The notes under the pieces were generated by a model. It was given only the letters and a program-made list of their open reading frames with translations, searched no databases and was not told the DNA's origin. From NCBI RefSeq assembly GCF_020439865.1, contig NZ_JAGRPF010000003.1, positions 1-32,100 of the forward strand: a DNA stretch of 32,100 bases. The letters run 5' to 3'. Made by a program: the position numbers and the translations under genes. Positions 1 through 7,622 of the stretch are shown here, one piece after another. The DNA is from Prosthecobacter sp. (lineage in GTDB: Bacteria; Verrucomicrobiota; Verrucomicrobiia; Verrucomicrobiales; Verrucomicrobiaceae). Numbering within the stretch: the first letter of the stretch is position 1; each line of letters opens with the position of its first letter.

Positions 1-1189
1 GATAGACGCCGAAGTCGTTGAAGAAGAACTTTTTGGCGAGGAAGTACATCCAGTGCTTCTCGGGGATCTCCTCGCCTTCGCGCCATTGGCTGGTGCGCGG
101 GGTCATGCTTTCGATCTCGGCCATGGCGGTCTGGCGGATGGTGCTGTCCTTGGCGGTGTGCTTGGTGACGACGGCTTTCACGAGATCAGGGCGCTCCAAG
201 ACGATACAGCCGCGTGTGTTGGAGGACGCGATGGTGCGAAAGTCGTGGAGGAATTCGCTTTTCGTGAAGACATCGAAGAGATCGTCCTGCGTGCGCACGC
301 TTTCCTTGGCGAACTGGATGATGGGACAGGGCTCGATGGCGCCGGTGGGACTGATGTGATGGCTGATGCCATTCGCCATCGGGCAGAGCGCCTGGCCGTT
401 GTGATCGTAGTAGGCATCGACGATGGCGATGGGAAGCTTCGCCCGCATGTTGACGACGAATTTGCGCACCTGCGTGATCTGTTCCGGCGTGAGCGCGAGT
501 TCGGCGCTGATCTTCGGACCGACGGGACGATAGGTGTGATACCAAGCGTAATGCACGCCCATGTCGATGAGGCGGCGCAGCCATTTTTCGGTGAGGAGGT
601 CGTCGATATTTGTTTTGCAGAGGCTGGTTGCCACGCCTGTGAGCACGCGGGCGTCGAGGCAGTTCTGCAATCCGCGCAGCGTGCGCGTGAGGACTTCCTT
701 GTTGCCGCGGCGTTCGTTGCTGATGATCTCGGTGCCTTCGATGCTGACCAGCGGCGTGACGTTGCCAAGCTTGCGCATCGCCTCCGCGGCCTTCGCGGTG
801 ATCATCTGGCCATTGGTGAAGACCTGGAAGTACGCGTCCGGGTGCAGCGAGAGAAAGTCGAACAGCTCGGGATGCATGAACGGCTCGCCACCGAGGATGC
901 CGAAGAAGGCATTCCCGCGTCGTTTCGCGTCGTTCACGATCTTGTTCAGTTCGTCGAGGTTGAGCGACTCACGCGGCTTGTCCACGTCCACCCAGCAGCC
1001 TTGGCAGCGCAGATTGCAGGAGTTGAGGATGGAGATGTAGAAGAATGGCGGGAAGAACTGCCCCTGCTTCATGCGCTGCTTGTGCAGCATGACCGACCGC
1101 GCCCCCTTGTAGCCAAAATTCCAGCCGATCTTCGCCAGACAGAGCGGATCGACGGTGCGGAGGATGCGTGAGGTGAGGGAAAGGAGCAT
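1..1189 (-). CDS. Radical SAM/SPASM-like protein (3' end cut by window edge)
   Basis: Reading the minus strand from the ATG at 1189 gives 396 uninterrupted codons that run off the left edge, so the C-terminus is missing. Residues 58-65 are CNLRCQGC, the CxxxCxxC motif that binds the radical-SAM [4Fe-4S] cluster, and GGEP at 100-103 is the SAM-contacting motif. Further cysteines at about 269, 288 (in PTGAIEPCP) and 328 resemble a SPASM/twitch-type auxiliary cluster region. The family makes a 5'-deoxyadenosyl radical to modify peptides or small molecules; the substrate here is unknown and no precursor peptide is visible nearby. It is divergent from the TPR gene. No clear Shine-Dalgarno precedes the start; an internal ATG at residue 34 or 40 is possible but would remove a conserved-looking N-terminal stretch. 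Family assignment is firm, function unknown. Confidence 0.9.
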   Translation of the reverse strand, partial: MLLSLTSRILRTVDPLCLAKIGWNFGYKGARSVMLHKQRMKQGQFFPPFFYISILNSCNLRCQGCWVDVDKPRESLNLDELNKIVNDAKRRGNAFFGILGGEPFMHPELFDFLSLHPDAYFQVFTNGQMITAKAAEAMRKLGNVTPLVSIEGTEIISNERRGNKEVLTRTLRGLQNCLDARVLTGVATSLCKTNIDDLLTEKWLRRLIDMGVHYAWYHTYRPVGPKISAELALTPEQITQVRKFVVNMRAKLPIAIVDAYYDHNGQALCPMANGISHHISPTGAIEPCPIIQFAKESVRTQDDLFDVFTKSEFLHDFRTIASSNTRGCIVLERPDLVKAVVTKHTAKDSTIRQTAMAEIESMTPRTSQWREGEEIPEKHWMYFLAKKFFFNDFGVY

Positions 1190-1328
1190 GATAGACAGAA
1201 CGAAGCTCAAGAGGTCATGTTGTGGTCAAAGGTCAAGGTGTGAGACCGCAAAAAGAGGTGTGTTCATCGCAACGGGTGCTCGGCAGTTCGGACGAGGGCG
1301 GCGTAGTATCAAGCAGAAGGGGCAACGC

Positions 1329-3167
1329 ATGAACCATCCATCGTACCATCAGGACTTGGGCACCCGCCTTCTGTGGAGGAGATTGTTTCAACTGGGGGCA
1401 GTCATGTTTCTCGTGTGCCGGGTTGCAGGGGCGGCGGACGCCTGGCAGACGGCACTCGGTCTGCTCTCGGGTGGAAAGGCGAGGGAGGCTGCCGTCGCTT
1501 ACGAAAAGCTGATCCGCCAAAACCCGGCCGAGGCGCGGGGTTACATGGGCCGTGGTCGTGCTCGCCTTCTGCTGGAAGATCCGGAGGGTGCGATTGCCGA
1601 CTTTACCCGAGTGATCGATCTGACACCGAAGGATTCCACCGCCCTTAACAACCGTGCCGTAGCCTACAACAAAGTGGGGAAGCGCGATCTCGCCCTGGCG
1701 GATTATACGAGGGCGATTGAGTTGAACCCGCAGAGCGCGACCTTTTACTTCAACCGGGCGTTTACCTGGAATCTCGTCAACGAACCCGAGAAGGCGCTGG
1801 CGGATTATGGCAAGGCCATCGAACTAGACCCCAAAAGCGACAACTTCTATGTGGACAGGGCGGAGGTGTTCAGGGGCCGCGGGGAGTATGAGAAGGCGGT
1901 GGCGGATTGTGACAAGGCCATCGAATTGAATGCGAAGAATGCATTCGCCTATTTCAATCGAGCCTCGGCGTACAACCAGTTTGGCGAGAATGAACGCGCC
2001 TTGGCAGATTATGACAAGGCGGTAGAACTGGCCCCGAAGGTTGCGAAATTTCACAACAATCGCGGCTTCTTTCTGATGAACAGAGGCGACAACGAGGGCG
2101 CGATCGCGAGTTTTGACAAAGCGCTCGAACTGATCCCGAACGGCACGGTCTATCTGGGCAATCGCGGACAGGCGTGGCTGAACCTGGGGCAGCAGGGAAA
2201 GGCGATGGCAGACTTCGACAGGGCGCTCCAGATCAATCCCCAGCATGCCAAGGTGTTTCGTAACCGCGCAGGTGCCTGGCTGGCCGCAGGCGAATATCAA
2301 AAGGCCATCGACGATGCCACGAAGTGCCTCGATTTGATTCCGACTGAGGCGCGGGCTTTCCTTTTCCGGGCTGCGGCACGCGAGGCCCTGGGCGACAGTG
2401 TCGGAGCCAAGCAGGACATGGAACGTGCGACGATTTTGGGACCGCAACCGCCGATGGGAGTGGCTGCGTGGGTGCCGTGGGAGATTCAGCAACGTGATGA
2501 GGCAGCAACGAAGGCCCTGTTGGAGAACGCCACGCAGGACAACCGCACCAAGCTTGCCTCGGCACGTCATGATCATGCCTTTGCCATTTTGGACAATGAG
2601 AGGCGTGAACCGGACCAGCCTGCGCTTGAGGAGGCTGTGGCTTACGCACGCTCAGCGGCGATACTTGAACCGGAGAATGTCTCACACTGGTTTCTCACTG
2701 GTGTGCTGTTTCGGGAGTTGGGCGCGTTTGACGAGCGGGCGTTGGTGATGGCGGAGAAAATGTTCACGCAAGCCCTCGAGGTTGATCAGGAACATGCGGC
2801 GACGTGGTTGGAATTGGGATTGATGCTGGCGGAACAGGATCGCCCGATCGAAGCCATTCCAGCGCTCGAGCACGCGGTCGAATATGATCCCGCACGCGCC
2901 GGATCCGAGGTTATCGGTCGTTTGTGCGCGCTGTATGCGGCCAGTGACGAAGGCTTTCGCGGGGTGGATTTTTTTCAGGAGCAGTATGCGGCCAATCCGG
3001 AAGTGTCCGCCCTCGGTGTCGGACGCGCGTTGATGCTGGACTGCCTTGGGGATCGCGAGGCAGCGCTGTCGCAGGCGCAGGACATCGTGCTGATCGAAGA
3101 CGCGGGCACGCAGGAACATGATTACGCGGCCAAACTGGTTGCCGAATGGAAAGGAGACGCGCCATGA
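1329..3167 (+). CDS. Secreted tetratricopeptide (TPR) repeat protein
   Basis: 612 residues. I place the start at ATG 1329, which has AAGGGG six bases upstream and opens a signal peptide (RR near the N-terminus, hydrophobic stretch LGAVMFLVCRVAGAADA). Upstream in-frame ATGs would overlap the divergent radical SAM gene. About nine consecutive 34-residue TPR units cover roughly residues 40-370 (repeating pattern such as ALADYTRAIELNPQSATFYF). A break at 370-430 is followed by two or three degenerate TPRs to the C-terminus. TPR arrays are protein-protein interaction scaffolds; with a signal peptide this one should act in the periplasm or at the cell surface. The stop overlaps the ATG of the next gene (ATGA), so the two are almost certainly translationally coupled and may interact. 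Confidence 0.88.
   Translation: MNHPSYHQDLGTRLLWRRLFQLGAVMFLVCRVAGAADAWQTALGLLSGGKAREAAVAYEKLIRQNPAEARGYMGRGRARLLLEDPEGAIADFTRVIDLTPKDSTALNNRAVAYNKVGKRDLALADYTRAIELNPQSATFYFNRAFTWNLVNEPEKALADYGKAIELDPKSDNFYVDRAEVFRGRGEYEKAVADCDKAIELNAKNAFAYFNRASAYNQFGENERALADYDKAVELAPKVAKFHNNRGFFLMNRGDNEGAIASFDKALELIPNGTVYLGNRGQAWLNLGQQGKAMADFDRALQINPQHAKVFRNRAGAWLAAGEYQKAIDDATKCLDLIPTEARAFLFRAAAREALGDSVGAKQDMERATILGPQPPMGVAAWVPWEIQQRDEAATKALLENATQDNRTKLASARHDHAFAILDNERREPDQPALEEAVAYARSAAILEPENVSHWFLTGVLFRELGAFDERALVMAEKMFTQALEVDQEHAATWLELGLMLAEQDRPIEAIPALEHAVEYDPARAGSEVIGRLCALYAASDEGFRGVDFFQEQYAANPEVSALGVGRALMLDCLGDREAALSQAQDIVLIEDAGTQEHDYAAKLVAEWKGDAP
3151..3156 (+). promoter_or_regulatory. Strong Shine-Dalgarno for the 850-residue secreted protein
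   Basis: AAGGAG, seven bases before ATG 3164, lies inside the end of the TPR coding sequence. It decides the start of the downstream gene over the slightly earlier in-frame ATG at 3146 and supports coupled translation across the ATGA overlap. Confidence 0.75.
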
Positions 3168-5716
3168 GACGATTGGTGGCCATCTGGATTCTCCTGTGTG
3201 TTGCTCCGGTCCGGGCGCAGACGGGCGAGGTGCTTGTGTCCGTGGATCCGACGGCCAGCGACAGTCTTGCGGCGGAGCAGAAGCGTTTTGAATATCGGAA
3301 AAAGGCACTCGAACTGCAGCCGCCGGGGCCGCAGCGCGATGCACAGGTGAAACAGGAGATTCAAAAACACCTCGCGGAAAACAAGCGCATTTCCATGCAG
3401 GAGCAGGCGGCGCGGAAGGAAGTCATTTCCGATTTGAAGCAGAGGTGGGGCAAGGTCGAATCCGACTGGAAGACCGAATGCACGCGGCATGATGCGGCGA
3501 AGCGGCAGCTTGATGCGCTGCCTGAAGGGCCTGCGAAGACGGCAGCGATCGAGGCGGAGAACGCCGCTCATCGCAACACCAGCAAGCAGATCGCGACCGA
3601 GCGCAACGTGGTGCACGAAGGCGTGATGCGGCAGGCGAATCGTGAAGTGATGGGCGGGCAAACCGGTACGAGCAACAGCATGAGCAAGACGGCGGGCACG
3701 GCGATCACCGACCCGAACCACCGCGGGATGAATGGTGATTTGGACGCTGGCGGCGGCTATCGCACGACGGAGAAGGCGGCCAAGATCCTTGATGAGATCG
3801 GTGTCAAAGGCCCGCCGGACCCGGTGACTGGAAAGGCCGGGCGCGTGAAGATCACCGGCGGCGTTCTGGAGACCGCGCCGGAGTTTGGCCTGACAGTGAA
3901 TGCCGCCCCGGGCGCGGATCGCATCGGCAGCGCGGGCCATCAGGCGCAGGTGAACGTCGGCGCCCAACATGCTGAGACTTATGTGTCGGAGACCGGAGGT
4001 GCTTTGAATGGCGGACCGCTCAAAGATCACGTTGCCACCCTGGACCACACGAAGAAAGCCCTGCACGGCACGAATGCGCCACCCGAATCCCTCGTTGGCG
4101 GAAGCCCCGAGGGGCAGGTGATGGCCAAAGGCACTTTGAAAGCGGCGAATTCGGCCGGCCTGGATCCGCAAACAGTGGAGGCCATCGCTGCCAAAAACGG
4201 TGTCAAAAGCCCGGATAAAATTCTCGACACACTTGCGGAAATCAAAACCGGACGGGCAGCGATCGCCAGCCCTGAAGAAGCTGCGAGCCTGCAAAAGACC
4301 TCACGCGAGATCCTGACGGCCGCCGAGACAAAAGTGCAGAGCGCCGCCGCCACCGAGGCGAAGCAGATGCAGACCAGGATCGCTGACCTCGAGGCCAAGG
4401 GGATGAAGCCACAGGCGCAGCAGGTGCGAAATGAGATCGCCGATTACAACGCCAAGGTGAAGGCCGCTTCCGATGCTGTTAAGGGCACCAGCGAGCCAGT
4501 GCGCGTGAACGAGGAGCCGAAAGCCGCTTCCGGCGGCAGGCTCATGAAAGCGGGGGGTGCCGGACTCATGATCTACGGTATCTACGAAGGGTATCAGAAG
4601 GCGAAGGAGGAGATGGCTGCCAACAAACAGGGGGAGTCTCAAGGCGCGCTCAGTTCGACGAAGGACAAGGCGGAACTCGCGGGTCGCACCTTCTGGCATG
4701 GTCTGGGATTCAGTGGCATGGCCGAGATCGGAACGCAGGCCGGCAAGGACGCCTTTGATCAATACAAGAAGGACATCGCCTCTGGAAAGATATCGCCCAA
4801 CGATTGGACACCTTACCTGGCGATGAAGGCAAAGGCGCTGGGAGGCGGCTTGTTCGCTGCGGGGAAAGCCATGACCTACGATGCCGCCAAGCAGAGCGGC
4901 ACGAATCTTGGAAACGCCATCGTCGAAGGCTTGGGGGCCGCGAAGGATACGATCAAGTCTTTCAAAGACGCCCGCGATGAACAGAAGACCCGAGAGGACC
5001 AGGCCAAAGCCGTCCGCGACCTGCTCATCAAAAAAGGAGGTTCCACAGCCGGAGCGCAGATGGCAGCGGACGGCGTGCTCAAGGGGGATTTCACCGAGGC
5101 GAATCGAATCAACAAGGTGCTGGATGGCAAGATCGCCGCCAAACAGGCTGCCGCCGACAACGAAACCAAAGCCCGCTCCTACCGCGAGCGGAAGAAACTC
5201 GCGGCAAAGCGTGAAGCAGGCAAAGAAGAGCAAAAGAAACGTGAAAACGCCACGGAGGACGCCGTCAACCTGCGCGAGACGGTCATTGGCAAACTCAAGG
5301 CGAAAGGGCTGCCTGCGAACGCCGGGCTCATCGACGGCCTTGTGCGAATTTTGGAGCGGGATGGCCTGCCTGCTCTGGACGCAGCCATTGGAGAAATGAC
5401 CGGCATGCAGGGAACTTTTGTGGGCACATTGAGCGGGAAGGGCACCCTCCGGATCACCATTACCGGAACGCGCGTCACCGGCACCTATGGACAGACCGCC
5501 ACCGCAAGCGGAGCGACTGCCACCGTTCGCGGAAGTATAAGCGGTGATGTAGAACTTAGTTCAGGCACCATCTCGATGAAAATGATCGGAAACGTTGCCG
5601 CACCGGGGCTTACCGTTCCGTTCTCCTCAACCCTGAGTGGTGGCTTCACTGGCAAAGGGTACAAAGGATCCGCCACGACCCCAGATGGCCGTGCATCGTG
5701 GAACGTGAGCAAGTGA
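3164..5716 (+). CDS. Secreted protein of unknown function: coiled-coil, Gly/Ala-rich helices, C-terminal beta domain
   Basis: 850 residues starting at ATG 3164, chosen from the AAGGAG site and the signal peptide MRRLVAIWILLCVAPVRAQT. I recognise no named family. Residues about 35-160 are charged and helical, likely coiled coil. Residues 165-300 are Gly-rich and mixed, with GSAGHQAQVNVGAQHAETY. Residues 370-450 are again helical, Ala/Gln/Lys-rich. Two Gly-rich hydrophobic stretches follow (about 456-474, GGAGLMIYGIYEGY, and about 560, GGGLFAAGKAM). A very basic helix sits near 660-700, and a Thr/Ser/Gly-rich beta domain ends the protein (about 745-850, TGTYGQTATASGATATVRGS). It overlaps the TPR gene and is followed by a 75-base gap before dnaX. 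It could be a large envelope protein or an effector-like protein; neither is demonstrated. Confidence 0.85.
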   Translation: MRRLVAIWILLCVAPVRAQTGEVLVSVDPTASDSLAAEQKRFEYRKKALELQPPGPQRDAQVKQEIQKHLAENKRISMQEQAARKEVISDLKQRWGKVESDWKTECTRHDAAKRQLDALPEGPAKTAAIEAENAAHRNTSKQIATERNVVHEGVMRQANREVMGGQTGTSNSMSKTAGTAITDPNHRGMNGDLDAGGGYRTTEKAAKILDEIGVKGPPDPVTGKAGRVKITGGVLETAPEFGLTVNAAPGADRIGSAGHQAQVNVGAQHAETYVSETGGALNGGPLKDHVATLDHTKKALHGTNAPPESLVGGSPEGQVMAKGTLKAANSAGLDPQTVEAIAAKNGVKSPDKILDTLAEIKTGRAAIASPEEAASLQKTSREILTAAETKVQSAAATEAKQMQTRIADLEAKGMKPQAQQVRNEIADYNAKVKAASDAVKGTSEPVRVNEEPKAASGGRLMKAGGAGLMIYGIYEGYQKAKEEMAANKQGESQGALSSTKDKAELAGRTFWHGLGFSGMAEIGTQAGKDAFDQYKKDIASGKISPNDWTPYLAMKAKALGGGLFAAGKAMTYDAAKQSGTNLGNAIVEGLGAAKDTIKSFKDARDEQKTREDQAKAVRDLLIKKGGSTAGAQMAADGVLKGDFTEANRINKVLDGKIAAKQAAADNETKARSYRERKKLAAKREAGKEEQKKRENATEDAVNLRETVIGKLKAKGLPANAGLIDGLVRILERDGLPALDAAIGEMTGMQGTFVGTLSGKGTLRITITGTRVTGTYGQTATASGATATVRGSISGDVELSSGTISMKMIGNVAAPGLTVPFSSTLSGGFTGKGYKGSATTPDGRASWNVSK

Positions 5717-5791
5717 ATTGTCGACTGAGTTTACTGCTCCGGTTTTTAAACTTCCGGTGGCTTCCAAGTGGCGCTTCGCTAGCCTGAATGC

Positions 5792-7600
5792 GTGAGTTAC
5801 CAAGTTTTTGCCCGCAAATACCGCCCCCAGACTTTCGAGGACGTCCTAGGCCAGGATCATGTCGTGAGGACGTTGAGGAATGCCATCGCGCAGCAGCGTC
5901 TGGCGCATGCCTATCTGTTTGTGGGGCCGCGTGGCACGGGGAAGACCTCAACGGCGCGCATTTTTGCCAAGGCGCTGTGTTGCAAGGAGGGGCCGAGCAT
6001 TGATTTTGATCCGAGCGACGAGCTTTGTGTAGAGATTGCCGAAGGGCGTTGCATGGACGTGCTGGAGATCGACGGCGCGAGCAATAACGGGGTCGAGCAG
6101 GTGCGTGAGCTGCGGGACAACGTGAAGTACGCGCCTTCGCGCTGCCGGTACAAGATCTACTACATCGACGAGGTCCACATGCTGACGACCGGGGCCTTCA
6201 ACGCGCTGCTGAAGACGCTCGAAGAGCCGCCGGAGCACGTGAAGTTCATCTTTGCCACGACGGAACCGAACAAGATTCTGCCGACGATCATCAGCCGCTG
6301 CCAGCGCTTTGACCTGCGGCGCATTCCAAACGCGGTGATCGCCAAGCATCTGCTGCACATCGCGAAGCTGGAGAAGGTGAATCTGGATGAGAAGGCGGCC
6401 TATGCGATCGGTAAAGGCGCTGAAGGCGGGATGCGTGATGCGCAGTCGATGCTTGACCAACTGGTGGCCTTCTGCGGCGAGCGAATCACCGAGCAGGATG
6501 TGCTCGATGTGTTTGGGTTTACGTCAGGCGAGTCTGTGGCGCAACTGGCGCGGCACATTCTCGAAAGCGACACCGTGAGCGCCCTGCGCTCGGTTTATGA
6601 GCAGAACGAGGCGGGCAAGGAACTGGGCCGTTTTCTGGGAGATTTGATCCAGCATTTTCGCACGCTTTTGGTGCAGCAGGCCGATCCTGAAGCTGCGGCC
6701 GAAGATTTGAGCCCCGAAGTGGCCGAAGAGGTCGTGGCGCAGGCACAGATGGCGAACACGGAACAACTGTTGCGTGTGGTCGACGGTCTTGCGGACGTCG
6801 ATGCGCGCATGCGCTGGGCAAGCAACAAGCGCCTGCATTTTGAACTGGGTGTGATCGCGGCTGTGCAAAACCTGAACGAGGTCTCGATTAGTGATGTGAT
6901 CGATGCTTTGGATTCAGGCAGCAGCGCCGGACTTCCCAAGCTGGCACCGAGGGTGCAGACGGCGCCGCCACCGCTGCGTCGAGCTCCGGCTCCGGTGATG
7001 AAAGCTGCCGAGCCGGTGAAACCTCAGCCGGTCGTAGTGCGGGAGGAGAAACCAGCCCCGGAGCCTGCCGCGTCGCCATCACCCGTGAAGGAGGCCGAGC
7101 CAGAGCCGAAGGAGCCGCTCAGCGAATCGGAGTTTTGGACGAAATTGGTGGGCTTGGTTCAGGAGCGTCGTCCGTTGGCGGTGTCTTGGCTGCAGGTCGC
7201 GTCTCTGCTGAGCATGGGCCGCAACGTGGCCAAGGTTGGTTTTCCCACGAGCGAGGGATTTGCCCGCGACAGCCTGATGCGACCGGCGCAGATGAGCTTT
7301 CTTGAAAGTCTGGCACAGGAGCTGACGGGACAGGCGATGAAGTTTGAGTTTGTTCTCGATCCGAGTCTGAAAGCGCCTGAGTTTTCTGAAATCGGCCTCG
7401 GCTTGTTGGATGATCCGGCGCCGGCTCCCAAAGCGGCCCCTGAGCCGAAAGCGGAACCCAAGCCTACGCCAAAGGAGGAGGTGAAGGCTCCAGTCGCAGA
7501 GGAATCTGCCGCTCCGAAGGTCAATGATGACTTCTACAACGATCCGCTGATTCAAAGTGCGATGGTGAAGTTCAAGGCGAAGCTCGTGACCCCAGGCTGA
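5792..7600 (+). CDS. dnaX: DNA polymerase III subunit gamma/tau
   Basis: 602 residues. This is the clamp-loader ATPase of the replicative polymerase; it opens the beta clamp and tethers the polymerase. The N-terminal MSYQVFARKYRPQTFEDVLG, Walker A GPRGTGKT (45-52), Walker B YIDEVHM (124-130), the LLKTLEEPPEHV segment (sensor region, 139-150) and the arginine-finger SRC (168-170) are diagnostic. A Pro/Ala/Glu-rich linker starts near 390, followed by a tau-like C-terminal region ending FYNDPLIQSAMVKFKAKLV. The start is GTG 5792; the ATG at 5788 is out of frame. The zinc site is unusual: C64 and C79 remain, but the two middle cysteines are Asp73 and Asp76. I see no A-rich slippery heptamer, so a frameshifted short gamma form is not evident. 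The usual recR/ybaB neighbours are absent. Confidence 0.97.
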   Translation: MSYQVFARKYRPQTFEDVLGQDHVVRTLRNAIAQQRLAHAYLFVGPRGTGKTSTARIFAKALCCKEGPSIDFDPSDELCVEIAEGRCMDVLEIDGASNNGVEQVRELRDNVKYAPSRCRYKIYYIDEVHMLTTGAFNALLKTLEEPPEHVKFIFATTEPNKILPTIISRCQRFDLRRIPNAVIAKHLLHIAKLEKVNLDEKAAYAIGKGAEGGMRDAQSMLDQLVAFCGERITEQDVLDVFGFTSGESVAQLARHILESDTVSALRSVYEQNEAGKELGRFLGDLIQHFRTLLVQQADPEAAAEDLSPEVAEEVVAQAQMANTEQLLRVVDGLADVDARMRWASNKRLHFELGVIAAVQNLNEVSISDVIDALDSGSSAGLPKLAPRVQTAPPPLRRAPAPVMKAAEPVKPQPVVVREEKPAPEPAASPSPVKEAEPEPKEPLSESEFWTKLVGLVQERRPLAVSWLQVASLLSMGRNVAKVGFPTSEGFARDSLMRPAQMSFLESLAQELTGQAMKFEFVLDPSLKAPEFSEIGLGLLDDPAPAPKAAPEPKAEPKPTPKEEVKAPVAEESAAPKVNDDFYNDPLIQSAMVKFKAKLVTPG

Positions 7601-7622
7601 GGAAGCACTGGCGTTTTGGGGA

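Noticed and set aside
53..1171. Long plus-strand reading frame of 372 codons
   Set aside because: It is antisense to the radical SAM gene, which has intact cluster-binding motifs. The plus-strand translation is low-complexity and shows no family features.
1287..1309. Promoter-like TTCGGA and TAGTAT upstream of the TPR gene
   Set aside because: Spacing is 11 bases rather than about 17, and the -35 match is poor.
5729..5759. Possible terminator after the 850-residue protein gene (CCGG and AGTTTA/TAAACT pairs around a T run)
   Set aside because: The pairings are short and mutually exclusive and the T run falls inside the loop.
5792..7600. Programmed frameshift in dnaX giving a gamma form
   Set aside because: I found no A AAA AAG-like slippery heptamer or A run in the gene.
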